Origin: Salinicoccus albus DSM 19776
GTDB lineage: Bacteria > Bacillota > Bacilli > Staphylococcales > Salinicoccaceae
Assembly: GCF_000385175.1 (NCBI RefSeq)
Contig: NZ_ARQJ01000014.1
Coordinates: 1-41,669 of the forward strand
Reading direction: 5' to 3'
Length of the DNA stretch: 41,669 nt
Below the pieces are notes generated by a model. It saw only the letters and a list, made by a program, of their open reading frames with translations, was not told the DNA's origin and made no database searches. Below, in pieces: positions 33,078-41,422 of this stretch (within the stretch, counting starts at the first letter, position 1; each line of letters starts with the position of its first letter). The position numbers and the translations under genes are program-made.

Positions 33078-34445
33078 ATGCTGGATAAAGCAATAGTGAA
33101 TGAACTCATCAATTTTCATAACCACTCTTTCACCATTATCGACAAAGCGGAAAACGTCATCTACTGGAGTGAGAGGGCCGCAGAAATTTTTGATATGAGT
33201 GTGGATTATGTCGTAGGAAAGAAAATTACAGAAGTATTTGCTGAAGATAAATTGGTGATGCTTCAGTCCCTGAGGGAGAACAAACGGATAGAAAAGAAAC
33301 AGCATCTGGCGACGAAAGACATATATGTGAATATCAAATCCGTGCCGATCTGTATAGATGGACGGGTGGAAGGGGCGATTGTATCGGAAGTCGATGTAAC
33401 TGAACAGAAGAAACAGGAAGAACAGATCGAAGACTTAAAAAGTGAAGTGAATGTGCTTTCTGACAGTATGAATCAGCTGAACAACGGGGAAAGCTTCAGG
33501 AATATCATTTCACGCAGTGCGATGATGGAGCGGGTGAAATCCCGGATTGAAAAAGCAGCAGAGACCGATGCCACGATATTGATTACCGGCGATACCGGTG
33601 TCGGCAAGGAGCTGTTCGCAAAAGCCATCCATGACCTGAGTAAAGAAAAAGGAGACTTCATACCGATTAACTGCGGTGCAATTCCCAGGCATTTATTCGA
33701 ATCTGAACTGTTCGGTTATGAAAAAGGCGCCTTCACAGGAGCGAACAGAAGCGGTAACACAGGGAAAATTGGACTTGCGGAAAACGGCACACTTTTTTTG
33801 GATGAAATCGGTGAAATGCCGGCAGATATGCAGGTGAAATTTTTAAGGGTCCTGCAGGAAAAACAGTACTTTAAACTCGGAGGCAATAAGGAAAAGCAGG
33901 CGGAATTCAGATTGGTCTCTGCAACGAATAAAAAAATTGCCGATCTGCTGGCTTCAGATGACTTCAGAGCGGATCTTCTGTACAGAATCAACGTCATCAA
34001 CATTCAGATACCTCCGCTCAGAGAACGTCCTGACGATATCGAGTCCCTCTTCTTTTATTACCTTCACCGTATCTCAGAGAAGTATGGCACGCATCCCAGA
34101 TACGCCAGCCGGCAGCTGCTCAGCCAGCTGAAAAATTATCATTGGCCGGGGAATGTCAGGGAACTGATCAATGTGGTGGAACGGCTTGTGATTTTCTCCA
34201 GTGAAGAAAATCTGGATTTCGACATCTTTGAACAGTATCTAACAGAAGTCGACGCGCATGCGCAGCACATGCCGATGCCCGGGACAGAGGATAATCTTGG
34301 ACTGAAAGACTTTGTCGATAAAATAGAAGGTGATTATATCAGCCAGGTACTGACACAGAACGGCCACAATATTGAACAGGCGAGCCAGGCTTTAGGCATC
34401 AGCCGCCCGACACTATATGCAAAGATTAAAAAGTTCGATTTATAG
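33078..34445 (+). CDS. sigma-54-dependent transcriptional activator (PAS, AAA+, Fis-type HTH)
   Basis: This 455-residue bacterial enhancer-binding protein has an N-terminal PAS-type sensor (residues about 10 to 110, FTIIDKAENVIYWSERAAEIF), a coiled linker, and a complete AAA+ domain: Walker A GDTGVGKE near 170, the sigma-54-contact loop GAFTGA near 217, Walker B TLFLDEIGEMP near 240, and sensor segment NWPGNVREL-like HWPGNVREL. It ends in a Fis-type helix-turn-helix (EQASQALGISRPTLYAKIKK). The design matches PrdR- and RocR-like activators of amino acid catabolism. Placed between the two hydroxyproline operons, it should activate both in response to the substrate. The start is ATG 33078 with AAAGG ten bases upstream; GTG 33069 is too close to that site. 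Confidence 0.95.
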   Translation: MLDKAIVNELINFHNHSFTIIDKAENVIYWSERAAEIFDMSVDYVVGKKITEVFAEDKLVMLQSLRENKRIEKKQHLATKDIYVNIKSVPICIDGRVEGAIVSEVDVTEQKKQEEQIEDLKSEVNVLSDSMNQLNNGESFRNIISRSAMMERVKSRIEKAAETDATILITGDTGVGKELFAKAIHDLSKEKGDFIPINCGAIPRHLFESELFGYEKGAFTGANRSGNTGKIGLAENGTLFLDEIGEMPADMQVKFLRVLQEKQYFKLGGNKEKQAEFRLVSATNKKIADLLASDDFRADLLYRINVINIQIPPLRERPDDIESLFFYYLHRISEKYGTHPRYASRQLLSQLKNYHWPGNVRELINVVERLVIFSSEENLDFDIFEQYLTEVDAHAQHMPMPGTEDNLGLKDFVDKIEGDYISQVLTQNGHNIEQASQALGISRPTLYAKIKKFDL

Positions 34446-34464
34446 CTGGCACATATTTTTCTTA
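34446..34464 (+). promoter_or_regulatory. sigma-54-type promoter of the dehydrogenase subunit operon (plus strand)
   Basis: CTGGCACATATTTTTCTTA follows directly after the activator's stop codon and lies about 35 bp before the ATG at 34499. It shares CTGGCA, ATA and TTTCTTA with the divergent promoter at 32965-32986, again with TTTC rather than TTGC at -12. Confidence 0.75.
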
Positions 34465-34498
34465 TTTAAATGTAAATCATTTAAAAGAAGGGATATTT

Positions 34499-34774
34499 AT
34501 GCAGAATGACAATGATTTCATCGTATGCAGATGTGAAAATGTCTACTATTCGGAAATCTTGGATATCATAGAAAACGGAACGAATAATTCCAGGGAACTC
34601 AAACTGAAATCACGGGCGGGCATGGGCTTTTGTAATTCCAGAACCTGCGGTCCTTTCCTTGAAAAGCTCACCGGGGATCAAAACACGGAGGCGCCTTCCT
34701 ATGTCCATTTAAAATCTCAGCCCCCGATCAGAACCGTTTCGATGGGCGCACTTTCAGAGGAGGATGAGCGATGA
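34499..34774 (+). CDS. BFD-like [2Fe-2S] protein, dehydrogenase subunit
   Basis: The 91-residue protein has the BFD-type iron-sulfur pattern: Cys10 and Cys12 (VCRCE) with Cys45 and Cys50 (GFCNSRTC), preceded by KSRAGMG. In most hydroxyproline or amine dehydrogenases this domain is the C-terminal part of the FAD/NAD alpha subunit; here it is a separate gene, and the alpha subunit at 35096 lacks it. AAGGGATATTT precedes ATG 34499. The stop overlaps the start of the next gene (ATGA), which suggests coupled translation. It should pass electrons within the dehydrogenase complex. Confidence 0.88.
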   Translation: MQNDNDFIVCRCENVYYSEILDIIENGTNNSRELKLKSRAGMGFCNSRTCGPFLEKLTGDQNTEAPSYVHLKSQPPIRTVSMGALSEEDER

Positions 34775-35094
34775 CAGAAAGAATCACCTATCATAAAATT
34801 TTAGGCGAGATAAAACATAATCCCGTGCCGTTCAACTGGAATGATCAGACGCTCTACGGTAACGCAGGAGAAAGTTTGACTGCTGCACTCCTGGCCAATG
34901 GCATCCGTACCCTCCGATACCATGAGAAAGATGGCAAACCGAGAGGATTGTACTGCAATATCGGCCATTGTTCAGAATGCAGATGCCTCATTAATGGCGT
35001 GAGAAACCAACGGGCATGTATGACCCCCGTGAGACACGGTATGAGCATTGAACAACAGACAGAACTCCCCCACCGTATCAAGGGAGGGCGTTGA
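34771..35094 (+). CDS. [2Fe-2S] ferredoxin-like subunit (HcnA-type)
   Basis: This 107-residue plant-type ferredoxin-fold protein has ligands Cys62, Cys67, Cys70 and Cys83 (CNIGHCSEC, then RACMTPV), the pattern of the small HcnA / LhpE-like subunit of D-hydroxyproline and amine dehydrogenases. Cys72 is additional. The ATG at 34771 overlaps the preceding stop. The gene is immediately followed by the FAD/NAD-binding alpha subunit. It should relay electrons from the beta-subunit flavin. Confidence 0.9.
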   Translation: MTERITYHKILGEIKHNPVPFNWNDQTLYGNAGESLTAALLANGIRTLRYHEKDGKPRGLYCNIGHCSECRCLINGVRNQRACMTPVRHGMSIEQQTELPHRIKGGR

Positions 35095-35095
35095 T

Positions 35096-36280
35096 ATGTA
35101 CGATACAATTATCATCGGGGCCGGTCCTGCCGGTCTCAGTGCAGCAAGGATATTGCAGCATTCACAAAAGGTACTGATCATTGATGAGTACTTCCATCCG
35201 GGAGGGAGACTGCTCGGCCAGCTGTATGAAGAGGAGAAAGGCAGTTGGTGGAACGGTCTAAAGATGGCTGATGAACTGTATGAAGATACCAAAGAGAAGA
35301 CTGAGATCAAACTGAGCACCTCAGTTTATAATGTAGAATTCGATGAAACCTATACGGTTTATACAACAAACGGCAATTTCAAATCCGAACATCTGATTAT
35401 TGCCACCGGCGCCAGGGAAAAATCCACACCTTTGCCCGGGTGGGATCTCCCTGGAGTCATGACAGTCGGCGCCGCCCAGGTACTGACTAATTTCAGCAGA
35501 GTCAAACCCGGCGATAAAGGTGTGATTGTTGGCGTTAATCCTTTGTCCATGGTCATTGGCCTTGAGCTCGGATATGCGGATATCGAAGTTGCCAAAATAT
35601 GTCTGCCTCAGGAAAACCTCATCAACAGCGACACACCGCGAGAAGCATTGAATACCCTCATGTCGCTCGGCAAATCCGCACCGTCAAAACCGCTTTCCCT
35701 CGCCGCGGGCATTGCAGAAACGGCCAGGCCTTTCCATAGCACAGCCGTTAAACTGTTTCCTAAAAACGGTGTGAAAGCGATGGGAATGCCCATCTCCATC
35801 AAAGAAAAAATCATTCGCATCAACGGTACTGAAAAAGTCGAATCCGTCACCGTACAGAAAACGGATGCAGCAGGCACCTTGATTGCTGATACAGACAGAG
35901 TCATCGACTGCGATTTCGTCTGCCTCTCCGACGGCTTGGCACCATTGAATGAAATAGCCTCCCTGCTGGATCTCAAACACATATATTCGGAAGCACTCGG
36001 CGGTTACGTCCCGCTTCACAGCGAAAAGATGCAGACCGAGCTCCCCAACCTGTATGTCGCCGGGAATATTACAGGGATTGAAAACGCTAAAATCGCCATT
36101 TTCCAGGGGGAGCTGGCCGCCCATCAGATATTGAACAATGAGGCGCTCTCATTAAACACTTTGACGAAGATCAATAATGAACGGAAACATGCGAAAGTAA
36201 AGTTCCATAAGGATTTGGATGATGGCAAGAAGATGGTACAAAACTTTTGGAGTAAATTGGGAAAAAACCCTTCTCAATAA
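35096..36280 (+). CDS. FAD/NAD(P)-binding oxidoreductase, dehydrogenase alpha subunit (HcnB-like)
   Basis: This 394-residue pyridine nucleotide-disulfide oxidoreductase-type flavoprotein has an N-terminal FAD loop (TIIIGAGPAGLSAARIL), the central IATGAREKSTPLPGW segment with LPGVMTVGAAQVL, a weak second nucleotide motif (GVIVGVNPLSMVIG), and a C-terminal NLYVAGNITGIENAKIA. This is the alpha subunit of HcnABC/Lhp-type dehydrogenases. The usual C-terminal BFD domain is missing and is supplied by the separate gene at 34499. GGAGGG precedes ATG 35096; the upstream frame from 35048 overlaps the previous gene and is rejected. It is the last gene of the plus-strand operon; I see no clear terminator after it. 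Confidence 0.92.
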   Translation: MYDTIIIGAGPAGLSAARILQHSQKVLIIDEYFHPGGRLLGQLYEEEKGSWWNGLKMADELYEDTKEKTEIKLSTSVYNVEFDETYTVYTTNGNFKSEHLIIATGAREKSTPLPGWDLPGVMTVGAAQVLTNFSRVKPGDKGVIVGVNPLSMVIGLELGYADIEVAKICLPQENLINSDTPREALNTLMSLGKSAPSKPLSLAAGIAETARPFHSTAVKLFPKNGVKAMGMPISIKEKIIRINGTEKVESVTVQKTDAAGTLIADTDRVIDCDFVCLSDGLAPLNEIASLLDLKHIYSEALGGYVPLHSEKMQTELPNLYVAGNITGIENAKIAIFQGELAAHQILNNEALSLNTLTKINNERKHAKVKFHKDLDDGKKMVQNFWSKLGKNPSQ

Positions 36281-36375
36281 TGAAAATCATATTCTCCCCA
36301 ATGAAGTATTGAATCCGCTTCTCTTTCAAACAAATGAAGCACCATGTTCAGTCTTTTGACTAAAAACTACACCTG

Positions 36376-37821
36376 TTACTCCCGATGGGGACTTGAACTC
36401 TCTTCTTGTCCGCCCCAACACTCAGTATTTTTGATTTCCGGGTACTTTTCCACGTAAAATTTCGGATCTTTCCCTTGTTTTTTCTGCTCGGTGTAGTCCT
36501 TGAGTACGGTGACTGCTGTTTTCGTTAAAAACAGGATAACGATGATATGCAAAATGGCCATCAGACCCATGAATAAGTCGGCCATAGTCCAGGCAAGTTC
36601 GACAGTAGCAACGCCGCCAGCTACCCCGAGAATGAGGAATCCGATGCGATAAACAGTGAGCCAGTGACTGTTCGGACGCACAAATTCGATATTTGTTTCC
36701 CCGAAATAATAGTTGCCGAGGACAGAGCTATAAGCAAAGAACAAAAGAGCGATGGCGACAAAAGCGCTTGCCCATCCACCGACATGCTCACTCATAGCCG
36801 CTTGTGTAATCGCTGCACCTTGTTCGTCTGCAAGCAACGCATCGCTGGATAACAGTATAAGCAGTGCCGTACTGGTACAAACGAGCATGGTGTCAAAAAA
36901 GACGCCAAAGGATTGAAATAACCCCTGTTTAGCCGGATGGGAAACATTCGCTGACGCGGCCGCATTTGGAACGCTCCCAATCCCTGCTTCGTTTGAGAAT
37001 AGTCCGCGGCGGGCGCCTTCCATAATTGCCGCACCAAATCCGCCGCCAATCATCTCAGAAAGGCCGAATGCTTCACTCACAATTTGACCAAGCAGTCCCG
37101 GCACTGCATCAATATTAATGACAACAACATAAAGTGCAATGGCCATATAAGCGATCGCCATAAATGGAACGACCAGCTGAGTCACTTTGACAAGTCGTTT
37201 AACCCCGCCGAAAATGATAAACGCAGTAGGGAGAGCTAGAATCAGTGCGAGGAGGAGACGGTCTGCCCCAAAGGCCGTTTCAAATGAATCAGTAATCGTA
37301 TTCACCTGTAACGCATTAAAAACCATGCTGAATGTGATCACGATCAATATGACATATATGATGCTCAACCATCGTTTTCCCAATGCTTTTTCAATATAAT
37401 ACGCAGGGCCTCCACGGTAACGGTCGCCGTCTTTCACCTTATAGAGTTGCCCCAGGGTACTCTCGATGAATCCTGTAGCCATCCCAACCGCAGCAATCAC
37501 CCACATCCAGAAAACCGCACCTGGGCCGCCAACTGAGATTGCGAGGGCAACCCCGGCAATGTTACCCGTCCCTAAACGTGCAGCAGAACTGATGGTAAAT
37601 GCTTGAAATGCTGAAACCCCTGTGCCATCGCTCTTCTTTTCTGTGATGACACGAAACATTTCCGGAAACATTCGAATTTGGACAAAATTAGAGCGAATTG
37701 TAAAATATATCCCTCCAAGAATTAGCAGAGCAATCAGCACGTATGTCCAGATAAAATTATTCAACGTTCCAACAATATCCTCGAGAAAAGGAAACTCTAA
37801 CACAAATTCATCTACAAACAT
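36376..37821 (-). CDS. sodium:alanine (AGCS family) symporter
   Basis: The 481-residue protein of the alanine or glycine:cation symporter family has about 10 to 11 helices and strong signatures: RLGTGNIAGVALAI, GGPGAVFWMWVIA, RYRGGPAYYIEKALG, GFGAAIMEGARRGLFSNEAG and SVPNAAA. It imports small amino acids with sodium. The start ATG 37821 has AAGGAGG eight bases upstream. It converges on the dehydrogenase operon, so it need not belong to it. The cytoplasmic tail has GKDPKFYVEKYPEI. Confidence 0.95.
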   Translation of the reverse strand: MFVDEFVLEFPFLEDIVGTLNNFIWTYVLIALLILGGIYFTIRSNFVQIRMFPEMFRVITEKKSDGTGVSAFQAFTISSAARLGTGNIAGVALAISVGGPGAVFWMWVIAAVGMATGFIESTLGQLYKVKDGDRYRGGPAYYIEKALGKRWLSIIYVILIVITFSMVFNALQVNTITDSFETAFGADRLLLALILALPTAFIIFGGVKRLVKVTQLVVPFMAIAYMAIALYVVVINIDAVPGLLGQIVSEAFGLSEMIGGGFGAAIMEGARRGLFSNEAGIGSVPNAAASANVSHPAKQGLFQSFGVFFDTMLVCTSTALLILLSSDALLADEQGAAITQAAMSEHVGGWASAFVAIALLFFAYSSVLGNYYFGETNIEFVRPNSHWLTVYRIGFLILGVAGGVATVELAWTMADLFMGLMAILHIIVILFLTKTAVTVLKDYTEQKKQGKDPKFYVEKYPEIKNTECWGGQEESSSPHRE

Positions 37822-38021
37822 TTATGTATCCTCCTTACAAAAGATTTTGATAACGCTCTCATTTAGTCTCAAAAAAATACGTGAAGCAGCGCTGAGGCCC
37901 GAGGGAAAACCAGTAAAATATTCAATATTCCCTAATTTCCCAATATTCCTTCTACCATAACATCATGTTATAGTATTCTTGTATAAATATCAAAAAATAA
38001 TAAGTTACACTTTACTTTGTT

Positions 38022-39236
38022 TTAATAAAACCCTTCCCAAACCATATCCAGATAATGTTGGCGATCAGTATCTCCTTCCGTATTAATGGTCAATACTCTG
38101 GCATTCTCATCGAGATTGATCGCTGCACAATCTTCCTCTGAACCAGCACGCAGATGGTATAATAACCCTAATGGCACTGCGCCTGACTCTCCTGAGATAA
38201 TACGTGGATCACTGTTAAGCGGATTACCCAGGATGCGCATACCTAAAGCAGATACACGATCACTGCAAGAAAAAGCGGCCGTTGCGTATTGACTCAGTAT
38301 TCTAAAAGCACGAGGATTGGGTTCTCCACAGGCCAATCCCGCCATTATTGTAGCCATATCACCAGTTACAATTTCCATATCTCCATTCACACTGGAAAAG
38401 GATTGATAATAGCAATCCGCCTGATCGGGTTCCACAATTAAAAATGTCGGGGCATTTTCTTTGTAATATTGTTTAAAGTAAGCAGCAATCGCGGCAGCAA
38501 AAGATCCAACCCCCGCCTGTAAGAAAATATGAGTGGGGGGTTCAGCATTCTTTTCCTCCAGTTCCTGAATGATTTCATGTGCGATCGCTGCATATCCCTG
38601 CACAATCCAAAGCGGGATTTGATCGTATCCTTCCCAGGCTGTATCCTGAACCATTACCCAGCCATTTTCTTCTGCCAGCCCTGCAGTCATCCGCACGGTT
38701 TCATCGTAATTGTAATCGGTAATTTCAGCATGAGCACCTTCATCCCGAACTGCTTCTAACCGGGATGGCAAGGATCCTTTAGGCATATAAATCACTGACT
38801 GCTGTCCAAGTACTCTCGCTGCCCATGCGACACCCCGGCCATGGTTACCATCAGTTGCAGTGATAAAAGTAATATTTCCGATTTCTTCCCTCACCGCAGG
38901 GGATTGCAATTCTTGAAATGATAAACTCTCAATATCTCTGCCCAATTGATCGGCCAAGTATTTTGCTATTGCATAAATGCCACCCATCACTTTAAAAGCA
39001 TTCAATCCAAAACGATGTGACTCATCTTTTACTTTGATATCAGCAATATTCAGATACTCAGCTAGATCTGGCAATGATTCAAGCGGCGTGTTTGTATACA
39101 ATTCATGTTTTTTCTGAAAGTCCAGCACCTTTTTTATGTTATCAGTATTGAAATATGACAACTCCTGCCCGTTAAATTCTGGAGAAAAATTTTCATTTAA
39201 AACGTATTTATAATCCCCAGCCGGTATATTTACCAT
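38022..39236 (-). CDS. dpaL: diaminopropionate ammonia-lyase
   Basis: This 404-residue fold-type II PLP enzyme splits 2,3-diaminopropionate into pyruvate and two ammonia. The PLP lysine is in RFGLNAFKVMGG, with TDGNHGRGVAWAA, QAGVGSFAAAIAAY, IMAGLACGEPNP and the glycine-rich SGESGAVPLG following in family order. The length matches DpaL/YgeX. The start is ATG 39236 with AAAGG nine bases upstream; ATG 39245 overlaps that site. The gene lies 200 bp downstream of the terminator hairpin region at 39424 and 200 bp before the AGCS gene on the same strand. Confidence 0.94.
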   Translation of the reverse strand: MVNIPAGDYKYVLNENFSPEFNGQELSYFNTDNIKKVLDFQKKHELYTNTPLESLPDLAEYLNIADIKVKDESHRFGLNAFKVMGGIYAIAKYLADQLGRDIESLSFQELQSPAVREEIGNITFITATDGNHGRGVAWAARVLGQQSVIYMPKGSLPSRLEAVRDEGAHAEITDYNYDETVRMTAGLAEENGWVMVQDTAWEGYDQIPLWIVQGYAAIAHEIIQELEEKNAEPPTHIFLQAGVGSFAAAIAAYFKQYYKENAPTFLIVEPDQADCYYQSFSSVNGDMEIVTGDMATIMAGLACGEPNPRAFRILSQYATAAFSCSDRVSALGMRILGNPLNSDPRIISGESGAVPLGLLYHLRAGSEEDCAAINLDENARVLTINTEGDTDRQHYLDMVWEGFY

Positions 39237-39280
39237 AACAACCATCCTTTCTGATATTATCCAGTGCTGTGATTTTGGTA

Positions 39281-39396
39281 GAATGATCTGAAGGACGCCT
39301 TAAGTATAATTGAAAAAGTACTGGAAGAAGTCTATATTAACGTAAATGTTAACGCCAAGGTGTTGACGAGTTATCCAAAGAAGCTTCAGATCATTC
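39281..39396. repeat. 116-bp segment bounded by perfect 13-bp inverted repeats
   Basis: GAATGATCTGAAG at 39281-39293 is exactly inverted at 39384-39396. The enclosed 90 bp contains no obvious gene. No target duplication is visible in the flanking bases. Confidence 0.6.
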
Positions 39397-39423
39397 AACT
39401 GACTTCATAAGATAAACTCACTT

Positions 39424-39454
39424 AAATAACCTCCTGGAATGCAGGAGGTTATTT
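39424..39454. terminator. bidirectional-looking terminator downstream of the SDR gene
   Basis: AAATAACCTCCTG (39424-39436) pairs perfectly with CAGGAGGTTATTT (39442-39454), ending with A/T tracts on both sides. It terminates the minus-strand SDR gene. Confidence 0.88.
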
Positions 39455-39484
39455 AACATCTCATATCAAGTTTATCTGACTGAT

Positions 39485-40228
39485 TTAGCGTATCTGAGTT
39501 AACCCGCCATCAGCAATGAATTCGGTCCCGGTTGAATAACTGGATTCATCTGAAGCCAGATAGACAACCAAATCCGTAATTTCCTCAGGTTCAGCAAGAC
39601 GCTTGAGCGGAACCATTTCCACCATCGCCTGAACCATTTCCTGGACATCTTCCTGCTCGGTCATAGCTGTCCGGATTATGCCTGGATGTACAGAATTCAC
39701 ACGGATATTATCTGCGCCGAACTCAGCAGCTGCCGCTTTGGTGAGTCCACGTACAGCAAACTTGGATGCGACATACGCACTGTTATCTGGGTTTCCAACA
39801 ATCCCGGAAATGGATGAAATATTAACAATTGAGCCTTTGTCTGCTTTTTTAAGTGAAGGGTGTACATGTTTCATACCCAAGAAGATACCGTCCTGGTTGA
39901 CTGTTATGGTTTTTTTGTAATCTTCATAGGAAGTCTCTTTAATCGAAGCAGAAGCGACAATGCCCGCATTATTCACCAAAATATTAATCGGTCCGAATGT
40001 ATCTTCTGTTTTTTCAACAAGACTTTTCCAACTTGACTCGTCAGTAACATCCAACTCTACGAAAATGGCGTTTTCACCTAACGTTTCAGCTGCTTTCTCC
40101 CCATTAGTAGTGCCCAGATCCGCAATCACTACTTTAGCCCCTTCTTTGATAAATTGATTAGCATGAGTCGTTCCCATGCCACCCGCGCCGCCTGTAATCA
40201 CTGAAACTTTACCATCTAACCTTCCCAA
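39485..40228 (-). CDS. short-chain dehydrogenase/reductase
   Basis: This 247-residue classical SDR has TGGAGGMG (TGxxxGxG cofactor loop), IADLG with an acidic residue favouring NAD, LVNNAG, NISSISG with the catalytic serine, YVASK with Tyr-Lys, and a C-terminal YSTGTEFIADGG. It resembles the glucose-1-dehydrogenase / 3-alpha(20-beta)-hydroxysteroid dehydrogenase group; the substrate is not deducible. The start is TTG 40228, with AAAGGGGTGA about seven bases upstream and no better ATG. It is a single gene with its own terminator. Confidence 0.9.
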   Translation of the reverse strand: MGRLDGKVSVITGGAGGMGTTHANQFIKEGAKVVIADLGTTNGEKAAETLGENAIFVELDVTDESSWKSLVEKTEDTFGPINILVNNAGIVASASIKETSYEDYKKTITVNQDGIFLGMKHVHPSLKKADKGSIVNISSISGIVGNPDNSAYVASKFAVRGLTKAAAAEFGADNIRVNSVHPGIIRTAMTEQEDVQEMVQAMVEMVPLKRLAEPEEITDLVVYLASDESSYSTGTEFIADGGLTQIR

Positions 40229-40310
40229 AAAATCACCCCTTTGATAATATAATGCTATTATAACATAAAATGTAAGCGCTTTCTATAAACTTGTTAAATT
40301 TTTGCAATTT

Positions 40311-40338
40311 AAAAAGCTGAGTCCAAATGGAACTCAGC
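40311..40338 (-). terminator. minus-strand terminator downstream of the coiled-coil protein gene
   Basis: On the minus strand, GCTGAGTTCC and GGACTCAGC pair around an ATTT loop with one bulge, followed by TTTTT. Confidence 0.8.
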
Positions 40339-40372
40339 CTTCATACTATCTTCTTATATAATACCGGTTAAT

Positions 40373-40474
40373 CTACAACAGTTTTTCCCTGGTGAATTTG
40401 TTATAAGCCCAGCGAACCAGCAGAGCAGCCGCGATGAACATACCGATATAACCAAAGGTTGTGTGATTCTTCAA
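40373..40474 (-). CDS. possible 33-residue membrane peptide
   Basis: A short frame from TTG 40474 has a hydrophobic stretch (FGYIGMFIAAALLVRWAY) and a basic tail (NKFTREKLL), just upstream of a terminator and 21 bp after the coiled-coil gene. No clear ribosome binding site is seen, so it is only a candidate. Confidence 0.3.
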   Translation of the reverse strand: MKNHTTFGYIGMFIAAALLVRWAYNKFTREKLL

Positions 40475-40495
40475 TATGAATATGCAGGAAGCGTA

Positions 40496-41308
40496 CTATT
40501 GACTTTTATTTTGAAGACGGCCCCAGTGCATTTCAAAATCGTCCACAACAACTGCCGGAACTGTAATTTGGCCGCCTATTGTGGATTCATAATCCAACAG
40601 GCCAAAGGAGGTCCCCATGATGGTGATATAGTCATCTTCGAGTATGCGGCCATCCGCCATTAGCTCTTTAGCTACTTCAATGTAGATCACCGTGTCGTAA
40701 TTATCGTTTACCGCTAATCGCATCTGGTTATAAGTATCCCCTTCCATTACTTGAATGATTTTGCCATTGAATTTTACCTTTTCCCCTTCAAATTGATCCG
40801 GATTTCTGGCTAAATCTTCAAAAGTGATGCCTGTATCGTACCCCTGCTTCCTCTTTTCTTCTTCTTCCTGCTCTTTCTCCTTTTGTGCTTCTTCCTCTGC
40901 TTGTTTACGTTCTTTCTCTTCTTCTGCTTTCTTTTCTGCTTCTGCTTCCTCTCTTTCTTCTTTTTCCACTTCAGCTTTGTGCTCCCTATTTTCTGCCTCT
41001 GCTTCTTCCATTTCCTCGTAAGGCTGCATCTTTTCTTTATATGCTTCGAATTCCTGAGTGACGTTATCTAATTCCTGCTGAAGTGCTTCCCGTTCACTGT
41101 TACTTGTTTCCAGCTCCTGATTAATCTCTTCGTTCTCGGCCGATAAAGTATCACTCTCACCCTGGGCATTTGCCAGCTGGACAGAATTTGAAATGTACAA
41201 TAGCAGACTGATGCTGAGCAACAGTAAAAATGCGGCGCATACAATAACAAATACTCTCCCGAGCTTACTCTTCCAAAAGTCTAATAGGACATTCAATTTT
41301 TCTTTCAT
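40496..41308 (-). CDS. membrane-anchored coiled-coil protein with a C-terminal OB-fold-like domain
   Basis: The 270-residue protein has a short cytoplasmic N-terminus, one transmembrane helix (residues about 18 to 39), a long glutamate- and lysine-rich coiled coil (about 50 to 155, with repeated EKEEREEAEAEKK-type sequence) and a compact C-terminal domain beginning YDTGITFEDLARNPDQFEG. That domain, with GEKVKFNGKIIQVMEG and LEDDYITIMGTSFGLLDYES, recurs in secreted or anchored Bacillota proteins annotated as lipoproteins or toxin regulators and looks like an OB fold. It should face outwards. AGGAGG lies seven bases before ATG 41308. The exact function is unknown. Confidence 0.85.
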   Translation of the reverse strand: MKEKLNVLLDFWKSKLGRVFVIVCAAFLLLLSISLLLYISNSVQLANAQGESDTLSAENEEINQELETSNSEREALQQELDNVTQEFEAYKEKMQPYEEMEEAEAENREHKAEVEKEEREEAEAEKKAEEEKERKQAEEEAQKEKEQEEEEKRKQGYDTGITFEDLARNPDQFEGEKVKFNGKIIQVMEGDTYNQMRLAVNDNYDTVIYIEVAKELMADGRILEDDYITIMGTSFGLLDYESTIGGQITVPAVVVDDFEMHWGRLQNKSQ

Positions 41309-41422
41309 TAAATAACCTCCTGCATAAAAGTCACTAACTTATGTAATCGAGTACAATTATACCAAATATTGCTAAATATGCTATACTTTATTTTATCTAA
41401 TTTATTTCATTAAATTTTGTCA

